Shown here piece after piece: positions 6,548 to 11,339 of a DNA stretch of 11,339 nucleotides. The first letter of the stretch is position 1. Each line of letters opens with the position of its first letter. The position numbers were made by a program, and so were the translations under genes. The notes under the pieces are model-generated. The model saw only the letters and a program-made list of their open reading frames with translations, was not told the DNA's origin and searched no databases. This DNA comes from Ruminococcus sp. (GTDB lineage: Bacteria > Bacillota > Clostridia > Oscillospirales > Ruminococcaceae), in the NCBI GenBank assembly GCA_014799765.1, contig JAAVHK010000058.1:1-11339 (forward strand), written 5' to 3'.

Positions 6548-6998
6548 CCACACTAAATTCGGTGTAGGTATGTACATATCACGTACCGACGACGATATTG
6601 TTACATATGATGTAAGAATGGTACGCCCTAACGGTGGGAAATATATTTCCAATCCGTCACTGCATACCATTGAACATATTTTCGCAACATATGCAAGAAA
6701 TTCCGAATATGGAAAGAATATAATATATGTGGGTCCAATGGGTTGCCGGACAGGTTTTTACCTGCTCACACGTGGACTTCCACACGAAAACGCCATAAAA
6801 CTTGTAAGAGATGCATATAAGTACATATCGGAATACGACGGCGAAATTATGGGTTGTTCCGCTGTGGAGTGCGGAAATTATCTCGAACATGACCTCGAAT
6901 CAGCCAAAAAAGATGTACTCCCACTGCTTGAAAAACTTGACTGCTATACAGTGGAAATGCTTGACTATTCATGGCATTACGGCAAGGAAATAATTTAA
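6519..6998 (+). CDS. luxS: S-ribosylhomocysteine lyase LuxS
   Basis: Cleaves S-ribosylhomocysteine to homocysteine and DPD, the precursor of the AI-2 signal; part of the activated methyl cycle. At 159 residues it is full length. Metal ligands H49 and H53 lie in HTIEHIFATYARN with the catalytic Glu E52, and C118 lies in VECGNY. The catalytic-loop Cys is C76 in MGCRTGF. The N-terminus FQVDHTKFGVGMYI is typical. The ATG has GGAG (6506-6509) 9 nt upstream, inside the end of the pseudouridine synthase gene, so translation is probably coupled. It is last in the operon, followed at once by a terminator. The partner nucleosidase gene (pfs) is not in the window. All active-site residues are present. 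Confidence 0.97.
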   Translation: MEKIASFQVDHTKFGVGMYISRTDDDIVTYDVRMVRPNGGKYISNPSLHTIEHIFATYARNSEYGKNIIYVGPMGCRTGFYLLTRGLPHENAIKLVRDAYKYISEYDGEIMGCSAVECGNYLEHDLESAKKDVLPLLEKLDCYTVEMLDYSWHYGKEII

Positions 6999-7017
6999 CA
7001 TTCAAAACACAAAAAAA

Positions 7018-7052
7018 CGGACTTTTTTTATAAGAAAGTCCGCTTTTTTTTT
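7018..7052. terminator. Intrinsic terminator after luxS, bidirectional
   Basis: CGGACTTT (7018-7025) pairs with AAAGTCCG (7035-7042), with a 9-nt loop, then C and a T9 tract (7044-7052). The minus strand also has a T7 run after the stem, so it can stop transcription of the convergent methyltransferase-like gene. The hairpin is nearly copied at 7757-7783. Confidence 0.93.
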
Positions 7053-7728
7053 ATTTAGTTATAATAAGCAGTTTATTTTCGCCTTTCTGAAATTCGTAAT
7101 TTGTCGTTACGATTTCAGTAGTATAATGATTATTGAAGTAACTTAACACATCATTTATAAGCGATGTGTTATTTGCATCAAGGTCAACTATCGGAAAGAT
7201 ACGTACTTCCCGACAAACTCTTAACATTTCGGATATTGCCTTAATATGAAAATCATATCCCAATGAAGTATACATCATAAGAAAATGTGAACTCAGACCA
7301 ATATCAAAAGTATTATCATTATATGGTAGCTTTTCGGGAAGTGTATGGAAAATATAACGATTTTCAGCTTTTCCGCAATCATAATCCGATAAAAACAACA
7401 GCATTGCAGACATACGCAGATTTTCAAGTTCATTTAAATCCCGTATATTTTTCCATACGTAATTATCAATATTTTCTTTCATCTGTTGCATGACTATAAT
7501 ACGTACTTCCTCAATACGTTTACTGATTTCTTCTCCTGAAAACTTATAAACAGGGTCAAAAGATACGACATCATAACCCTTTGCGGTTGCTTCACAGTTG
7601 AAACTTGCCGGACCATCTCCGAAACCGGCAATTTTCTTTGACAAATCGCTTTCAGTCAGATTGAACATATTAACGTATTCACCGAAATTTCTTCCCCACG
7701 GTACTACATCATTTAATTTGAATGACAT
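7051..7728 (-). CDS. SAM-dependent methyltransferase-like protein
   Basis: 225 residues with a Rossmann-type SAM pocket. Motif I is AGFGDGPASFNCEATAKG (34-51) and the acidic end of the second strand is D58 in VVSFDPVY. A later LPYNDNTFDIGLSSHFLMMY segment corresponds to motif IV and its surroundings, followed by ISEMLRVCREVRIFP. The WGRNFGEY start and GDGPASFN loop recall a small family of class I methyltransferase-like proteins whose substrate is unknown to me. The substrate cannot be inferred. The ATG has a strong AGGAGG at a 7-nt spacing. It lies between two similar terminators, so it looks like a separate cassette; I could not find a convincing promoter in the roughly 30 nt between the upstream hairpin and the ribosome site, and readthrough may supply expression. 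It is convergent with luxS, which recycles the product of SAM-dependent methylation, but a direct link is speculation. Confidence 0.78.
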   Translation of the reverse strand: MSFKLNDVVPWGRNFGEYVNMFNLTESDLSKKIAGFGDGPASFNCEATAKGYDVVSFDPVYKFSGEEISKRIEEVRIIVMQQMKENIDNYVWKNIRDLNELENLRMSAMLLFLSDYDCGKAENRYIFHTLPEKLPYNDNTFDIGLSSHFLMMYTSLGYDFHIKAISEMLRVCREVRIFPIVDLDANNTSLINDVLSYFNNHYTTEIVTTNYEFQKGENKLLIITK

Positions 7729-7756
7729 AAATACACCTCCTTATAATCTGAAAAAC

Positions 7757-7783
7757 AACGGACTTTTTTTAAATAAAGTCCGC
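7757..7783 (-). terminator. Intrinsic terminator of the lipoprotein operon
   Basis: CGGACTTT (7759-7766) pairs with AAAGTCCG (7775-7782). On the minus strand the stem is followed by TTGTTTTTC, a moderate U tract, 12 nt after the last lipoprotein stop. The hairpin is nearly identical in sequence and orientation to the one after luxS. Confidence 0.82.
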
Positions 7784-7794
7784 TGTCTAATTAT

Positions 7795-8391
7795 TTAATT
7801 TTCGCCTACCGTAACAGGTTCGCCCTCACCGATAATATTTCCGGCTGCGTCAGTCTCCACAGGTGTCAGTACAAACTGATTTGCCATTTCTTCATAGAAT
7901 GATTTGAAGTCAAAATACTGAAATTCGTCAACTTTTTCAAGATAGATTTCCTGACTTTCGCCTATATTTTCAAGTTTTCCGTCATTGAGTTCATATGCTA
8001 TAACACTTCCGTTAGAACCGACTATTTCTATTTCAGTATCGCTTATTGCTCCCCACGTATAAATTATAGGGTTTGCAGGGTCCGAAATTTCCATAAGGGA
8101 ATCAGGAAGAGTAACTGTACCGTCTTCATGTATATCATACTGAAAAACAGCATATGACGGCATACCTCTGTAAGAATCTGTTTCATTACCGTTTATAATA
8201 AGTCGGCAACATTCCCATTTTCCTGTAAAAATACTTTTGTCAACGCTTTCGTCATAAGCATGGGTTTCCGGCTGAACTACGGAACTTTCACCTACAGAAC
8301 CATCACTGCCGGAACTTTCTTCCTTTTCACCGCACGAAAACATAACAGACATCATAGCACAGGCTGTCAGAAATACAAGTAATTTTTTCAT
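7795..8391 (-). CDS. Putative lipoprotein with one F-x-G-K-W domain (third gene of operon)
   Basis: Surface lipoprotein of 198 residues, function unknown. A signal peptide (KKLLVFLTACAMMSVMF) ends in the lipobox FSC with lipidated C20, followed by a Ser/Gly/Glu linker. The domain spans about 54-168: IFTGKWECCRL, GMPSYAVFQYDIHEDGT, YTWGAISDTEIEI, then IYLEKVDEFQYFDF. The alternating pattern suggests a beta-rich, lipocalin-like fold; that is inference. It aligns by eye with the two upstream neighbours. The ORF can open at GTG 8400, but AGGTG (8402-8398) lies 6 nt before ATG 8391 and includes that GTG, so ATG 8391 is preferred. It begins 15 nt after the preceding gene's stop, so the two are clearly co-transcribed. 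Confidence 0.85.
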   Translation of the reverse strand: MKKLLVFLTACAMMSVMFSCGEKEESSGSDGSVGESSVVQPETHAYDESVDKSIFTGKWECCRLIINGNETDSYRGMPSYAVFQYDIHEDGTVTLPDSLMEISDPANPIIYTWGAISDTEIEIVGSNGSVIAYELNDGKLENIGESQEIYLEKVDEFQYFDFKSFYEEMANQFVLTPVETDAAGNIIGEGEPVTVGEN

Positions 8392-8406
8392 TGTGTTCAC
8401 CTGAAA

Positions 8407-9234
8407 TTATTCTGCTACAGATTCTTCAGGTGTTTCAACGTTTTCCTCGTCGACTGTGTCAACGTTCTCATCAGAAGCAACGGATTCATCTGTATCAACT
8501 GTTTCATCCGTATCAGAAACTTCACCGTCAAAAACGGAGTCATCAATTTCAATATCGTCAAGACCCTCCTGGAATTCATTCATGAAAGCCTCGAAGTCAA
8601 ACGGTGTGAACTCTTCAACTTTAACAAAATAAATCTGTTCGTCATAGCCTTCTTCCGAACCTATAATATATGTTCCGTCATACTCGAAACGCATAGTATC
8701 TCCGGTATCATTTACGATAGCTATTTCATTGTCGCCTACAACGCCCCACTCGTAAGTCATGGAAACTTCTGCGTCACTTATGTCATTTAATGATTCACCC
8801 ATAATAGCCGTACCGTCTTCCTTTATGTCAAGCTGATAAACGGCATAAAGAGGCATACCCATAAAATCAGTCATTTCTTCGCCCTCAACAACGAGTTTTT
8901 CGCATTCCCACTTTCCGACGAAATCAGAGGAATCAACATCATCAAGGAACTGAATTGTTGTTTTTTGTACATTGTCTGTATTTTCGTCATCATCTACAGA
9001 AGTGTCATCGGAATCTTCTTCGGATTCTTCTTCAGAACTTTCTTCTGAAGTCTCGTCTTCTTCTGACTTGTCTGCATTATCGCTTTCGACTTTGTCCGCA
9101 CCGGATTCAGAAACGGAACTCTCATCTGATGTTGATACAGAACCGCCAGCACCGTCATCACTCTCATCACCGCATGATGCAAAAGCACAGGTCATTGTGG
9201 CACAAGCCATTAAGAGTGCAAGTAATTTCTTCAT
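8407..9234 (-). CDS. Putative lipoprotein with acidic linkers and one F-x-G-K-W domain (second gene of operon)
   Basis: 275-residue surface lipoprotein, function unknown. The signal peptide ends AFAS-C21-GD (lipobox). Residues 22-95 are an extended Ser/Glu/Asp-rich linker (for example EETSEESSEEESEEDSDD) suited to spanning the cell wall. The domain is at about 105-216: DFVGKWECEKLVVEGEE, GMPLYAVYQLDIKEDGT, YEWGVVGDNEIAIV, then IYFVKVEEFTPFDFEAF. The last 45 residues are a second acidic tail with degenerate DTDETV / DTDESV / DENVDT units. The ATG has AAGGAG (9250-9245) at a 10-nt spacing. Its domain is closest by eye to that of the following gene, which suggests a recent duplication. The net charge is strongly negative. 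A ligand or cation-binding role is possible but nothing proves it. Confidence 0.85.
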   Translation of the reverse strand: MKKLLALLMACATMTCAFASCGDESDDGAGGSVSTSDESSVSESGADKVESDNADKSEEDETSEESSEEESEEDSDDTSVDDDENTDNVQKTTIQFLDDVDSSDFVGKWECEKLVVEGEEMTDFMGMPLYAVYQLDIKEDGTAIMGESLNDISDAEVSMTYEWGVVGDNEIAIVNDTGDTMRFEYDGTYIIGSEEGYDEQIYFVKVEEFTPFDFEAFMNEFQEGLDDIEIDDSVFDGEVSDTDETVDTDESVASDENVDTVDEENVETPEESVAE

Positions 9235-9268
9235 AAATTGTTATCTCCTTTTTATTTGGTTATAGTAT

Positions 9269-9282
9269 CGGTATTAATACCG
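9269..9282. promoter_or_regulatory. Palindrome between lipoprotein genes 1 and 2
   Basis: CGGTATTAATACCG is a perfect 14-nt palindrome, extended with bulges by AGT/ACT on either side. It lies in the 60-nt gap between the first and second lipoprotein genes. On the minus strand TATAAC (9264-9259) follows closely but has no good -35, and there is no U tract. It could be an operator, an mRNA-processing or stability hairpin, or chance. Confidence 0.4.
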
Positions 9283-9294
9283 GAAACTGCATTT

Positions 9295-10059
9295 TTATAA
9301 TTTTTTCAGATATACAGTCATATCAGAATTATTATATACAAGTAAACCTTTATTGTCAAGGGAAAGTAGAATAATACTTCCGTTATTGCTGAAAAGTTCT
9401 ATTTCAGTATCGCTTACCATTCCATACGTATAAGCCACAGGATTTTCAGAACCGCTTATTTCAATACCTGAAACAACTGCTGTATTGTCACTGTTTATCG
9501 TAAGCCGGAAAATATCTTCAAGTGAATAGTCAGTAATCAGATACTGTTTTTTATTCCGGACAGAAATTTTAGTACTTTCCCATTCGCCGATAAAAGCGGT
9601 CGGGTCAGAATCTGTATATTCATGAGTAGTATTTTCTGTAGTTTCTTCCGGAATTTCAACATAGGGTACAAACTCGCTGACTTTTTCAAGATAAAGTATT
9701 GTATCCTCTTCCGAAAAACATAAAAGCCCGTCGCTGTCAAGAGTACAAACATCAGTATCATCATCACTGCTGTAAAATTCAACTTCTGTACCGTCTGAAA
9801 TTTCACGCCAGTTCCATGTAATATCATTGTCAATAATTTCACTGGAAGTGTCACGGAATATTACCGAACCATTTTCACAAAGTTCAATCTGATATACAGC
9901 GTTCATAGGTATGTCAAAAAATTCTTCACCGTCGACGACAAATTTCAGCCACTGCCACTTTCCGACAAACTGTGAAATTTTTTCGGCTTTGATGTTTTGT
10001 CTGCACGAAGCACATACAATACTTAAAACCATTGCAAACAGAATGATTGATTTTTTCAT
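9295..10059 (-). CDS. Putative lipoprotein with two tandem F-x-G-x-W domains (first gene of operon)
   Basis: 254-residue surface lipoprotein, function unknown. The signal peptide ends IVCAS-C19 (lipobox), with almost no linker. Domain 1 is at about 31-130: FVGKWQWLKFVVDGEEF, PMNAVYQIELCENGS, WNWREISDGTEVEFY, then ILYLEKVSEFVPY. A Thr/Glu-rich linker (134-150) leads to domain 2 at about 155-254: AFIGEWESTKISV, DIFRLTINSDNTAVV, YTYGMVSDTEIELF, then MTVYLKKL. Both copies share the motif order of the single domains in the next two genes, so this gene is an internal duplication or fusion. The ATG has GGAGGG (10071-10066) at a 6-nt spacing and a promoter just upstream, making it the operon's first gene. 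The family is unrecognised; a lipocalin-like barrel is a guess. Confidence 0.84.
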   Translation of the reverse strand: MKKSIILFAMVLSIVCASCRQNIKAEKISQFVGKWQWLKFVVDGEEFFDIPMNAVYQIELCENGSVIFRDTSSEIIDNDITWNWREISDGTEVEFYSSDDDTDVCTLDSDGLLCFSEEDTILYLEKVSEFVPYVEIPEETTENTTHEYTDSDPTAFIGEWESTKISVRNKKQYLITDYSLEDIFRLTINSDNTAVVSGIEISGSENPVAYTYGMVSDTEIELFSNNGSIILLSLDNKGLLVYNNSDMTVYLKKL

Positions 10060-10104
10060 ATAAATCCCTCCGGAAAATAAAGCGGAATTTCCTGTATGCT
10101 ATAT

Positions 10105-10133
10105 ATTATACCACGAATGGAAACTAAAGTAAA
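10105..10133 (-). promoter_or_regulatory. Promoter of the three-gene lipoprotein operon
   Basis: Minus strand: TTTACT (10133-10128), 17 nt, TATAAT (10110-10105) with a TGG extended -10. The start is expected near 10098, leaving a roughly 39-nt leader that contains the strong GGAGGG site of the first lipoprotein gene. Confidence 0.78.
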
Positions 10134-10190
10134 TGGATTTTTCAGAAAACTTTTGCGATAAATTCAAAGATTTTATTATACAATATGCAC

Positions 10191-10214
10191 AAAAAACATA
10201 TTACAAAACTGTAA
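10191..10214 (-). terminator. Weak terminator candidate after the ABC permease
   Basis: Minus strand TTACA-GTTT-TGTAA forms a 5-bp AT-rich hairpin followed by TATGTTTTTTG. It lies 6 nt past the permease stop. The stem is short, so termination is uncertain. Confidence 0.35.
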
Positions 10215-10220
10215 CAAACG

Positions 10221-11120
10221 TCACATAATAATTCCGGAACGTTCTATGCCCTCTGTGAAATGTTTCTGTAAAAATACGTACATAATCAGCAACGGAGACA
10301 ACACAAGAAAACACCCTGCTTCCTGCCAAACAACCTGTTCATGCAGACTTATCTGTGTATTCTCTCCGAAAAGATGCATTTTCAATTTACTGTCGAGATT
10401 TTCAAGAGCAAGTCCGAGAGTTTCGTTATTCCGGAAAAATACTGAACTCGTATAGAAATCATTCCAGTAAATGACTACCGATAACAGAAAGACTGTCAGT
10501 ACAGCCGGTAAGGCGTTAGGCATTATGACTGATATAAAAGTTCTGAAAGGCGTACAGCCGTCTATGTAAGCGGATTCTTCAAGCTCTTTCGGAAATCCTC
10601 TGAAAAACTGTCTGAAAATAAAAATCATCAGACCTGATTTAAGACCGTTTGCCGATATTGCCGGAAGATACATAGTAAACATAGTGTCAATAAGATTTAT
10701 CCGGAAATTACCTGCTCCGAAGTTCATAAACTGTGTATATAACGGCAATGAAATAATCTGTGGCGGTACTAATATCATCATTATGACTATCCCGAAAAGA
10801 AAATTTTTTCCTATGAAATCGAATCTCGCAAAGCCGTAACCTGTCACCGCACATGAAATGACCTGTACCACCGCACAGCCTACGTTAAGAAACAACGTAT
10901 TTTTCAGAGCGTTTCCGAAATCCATAGCCTTTACGGTATCTTTTATGACGTCAAGCGTAAAATGTTTCGGAATCCATATCACTGACGGGTCATTCATATC
11001 GGAACTTTTACGGAATGCACAGCTAATCATGTATATTACCGGATATATCACTATAAATCCGGTACATATCAGAATGACCGTCCGGAAAAAATTCCATATA
11101 TATTTTTTAAATCTGTACAT
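10221..11120 (-). CDS. Carbohydrate ABC transporter permease, MalG/CUT1 type
   Basis: Inner-membrane subunit of a sugar importer, 299 residues from the chosen start, normal for the family. Six hydrophobic helices are visible (about 14-33, 72-97, 108-128, 152-170, 202-222, 267-285). The cytoplasmic EAA loop that docks the ATPase is clear: ELEESAYIDGC followed by PFRTFISVIMPNALPAV, at about 180-207. The C-terminus ends FTEGIERSGIIM, near the usual MalG ending. The sugar cannot be predicted. The ORF can be opened at GTG 11129, but the upstream permease stops at 11122, so ATG 11120 with a 1-nt gap is more natural; the ribosome site is weak (AAAGAAG) and translation is probably coupled. The ATPase and binding protein lie outside the window. 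Confidence 0.92.
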   Translation of the reverse strand: MYRFKKYIWNFFRTVILICTGFIVIYPVIYMISCAFRKSSDMNDPSVIWIPKHFTLDVIKDTVKAMDFGNALKNTLFLNVGCAVVQVISCAVTGYGFARFDFIGKNFLFGIVIMMILVPPQIISLPLYTQFMNFGAGNFRINLIDTMFTMYLPAISANGLKSGLMIFIFRQFFRGFPKELEESAYIDGCTPFRTFISVIMPNALPAVLTVFLLSVVIYWNDFYTSSVFFRNNETLGLALENLDSKLKMHLFGENTQISLHEQVVWQEAGCFLVLSPLLIMYVFLQKHFTEGIERSGIIM

Positions 11121-11121
11121 A

Positions 11122-11339
11122 TCAATCACTTCTTTTACTGAATATAATAACTGTTACTACAGTTATAAGCATGATGACCACAAAATAAAACCACGCCATA
11201 GCGGAAGCCTCACCGAAAGCCCATTGATTACGCATAACCGATATTCTTTCCATGACCTTATTAAGCGGATTAGTGAAAGTGTCTATTACGGTGAATACTA
11301 TATTTGCTACGATAAACGGCTTTATATATGGTACTGTTA
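11122..11339 (-). CDS. Sugar ABC transporter permease, MalF/LacF type (C-terminal part, runs off the window)
   Basis: Partial gene: about 71 residues and the stop TGA (11124-11122) are visible, open to the right edge. The translation includes VPYIKPFIVANIVFTVID, then FTNPLNKVMERISVMRNQWA, FGEASAMAWFYFVVIMLITV and a short FSKRSD tail. The final transmembrane helix and short basic tail are the usual end of a MalF/UgpA-like permease. It directly precedes the MalG-type permease with a 1-nt gap, the standard paired arrangement. Start and N-terminus lie outside the window. Confidence 0.85.
   Translation of the reverse strand, partial: TVPYIKPFIVANIVFTVIDTFTNPLNKVMERISVMRNQWAFGEASAMAWFYFVVIMLITVVTVIIFSKRSD

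Noticed and set aside
7287..7798. Plus-strand ORFs at 7287-7493 and 7598-7798
   Set aside because: They are antisense to the methyltransferase-like gene and its terminator, with no ribosome sites.
8420..8530. Repetitive DNA resembling a short tandem array
   Set aside because: Units are irregular and explained by repeated Asp/Thr/Glu/Val codons; there are no CRISPR-like equal spacers.
8955..9265. Plus-strand ORFs, one encoding a Ser-rich protein, antisense to the second lipoprotein
   Set aside because: They mirror the low-complexity acidic linker, have no ribosome site, and the minus-strand gene has a signal peptide and conserved domain.

Overview
The window is about 11.3 kb of low-GC bacterial chromosome. 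It has AGGAGG-type ribosome binding sites, clear sigma-A promoters (three exact or near-exact TTGACA-N17-TATAAT), intrinsic terminators and Firmicutes-type lipoproteins. Gene content and style suggest an anaerobic Clostridia, most likely a Ruminococcus/Oscillospiraceae-type gut or rumen organism. That placement is inference from style, not from a marker gene. I see no mobile element, tRNA, rRNA or CRISPR array.

Left edge (1-261): a strong minus-strand promoter with an A17 tract in the UP-element position drives a structured RNA that runs off the window. It is probably a 5' leader of a housekeeping operon. Then comes a minus-strand membrane acyltransferase (to 1485) and, divergent from it across a 370-nt AT-rich gap with two good promoters, a stand-alone TrpB2-type tryptophan synthase beta gene (1864-3234). 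A bidirectional terminator separates trpB2 from a convergent XRE-type regulator (3282-3983, minus).

The middle (4159-7052) is a plus-strand operon: histidine phosphatase, multi-pass membrane protein, RluA-type pseudouridine synthase, LuxS, terminator. Genes 2 to 4 overlap. The first and third lack a usable ATG: in each, the best ribosome-binding-site geometry points to an ATT start. luxS is part of the activated methyl cycle and AI-2 synthesis; its partner pfs is not in view.

The right half is on the minus strand. A SAM-methyltransferase-like gene (7051-7728) lies between two near-identical terminator hairpins. Upstream of it in transcription order is a three-gene lipoprotein operon (10059 to 7795). 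Its three products carry four diverged copies of one roughly 100-residue domain (opening F-x-G-K/E-W), with acidic low-complexity linkers in one of them. This is the most likely undescribed system here. At the right edge are a MalG-type sugar ABC permease and the C-terminus of its MalF-type partner.

The genes look like ordinary chromosomal neighbours rather than one pathway. Items most worth a second look: the lipoprotein family, the two candidate ATT starts with a 113-nt dual-coding overlap, the T8 tract that sets the pseudouridine synthase stop, and the direct-repeat terminators around the methyltransferase gene.
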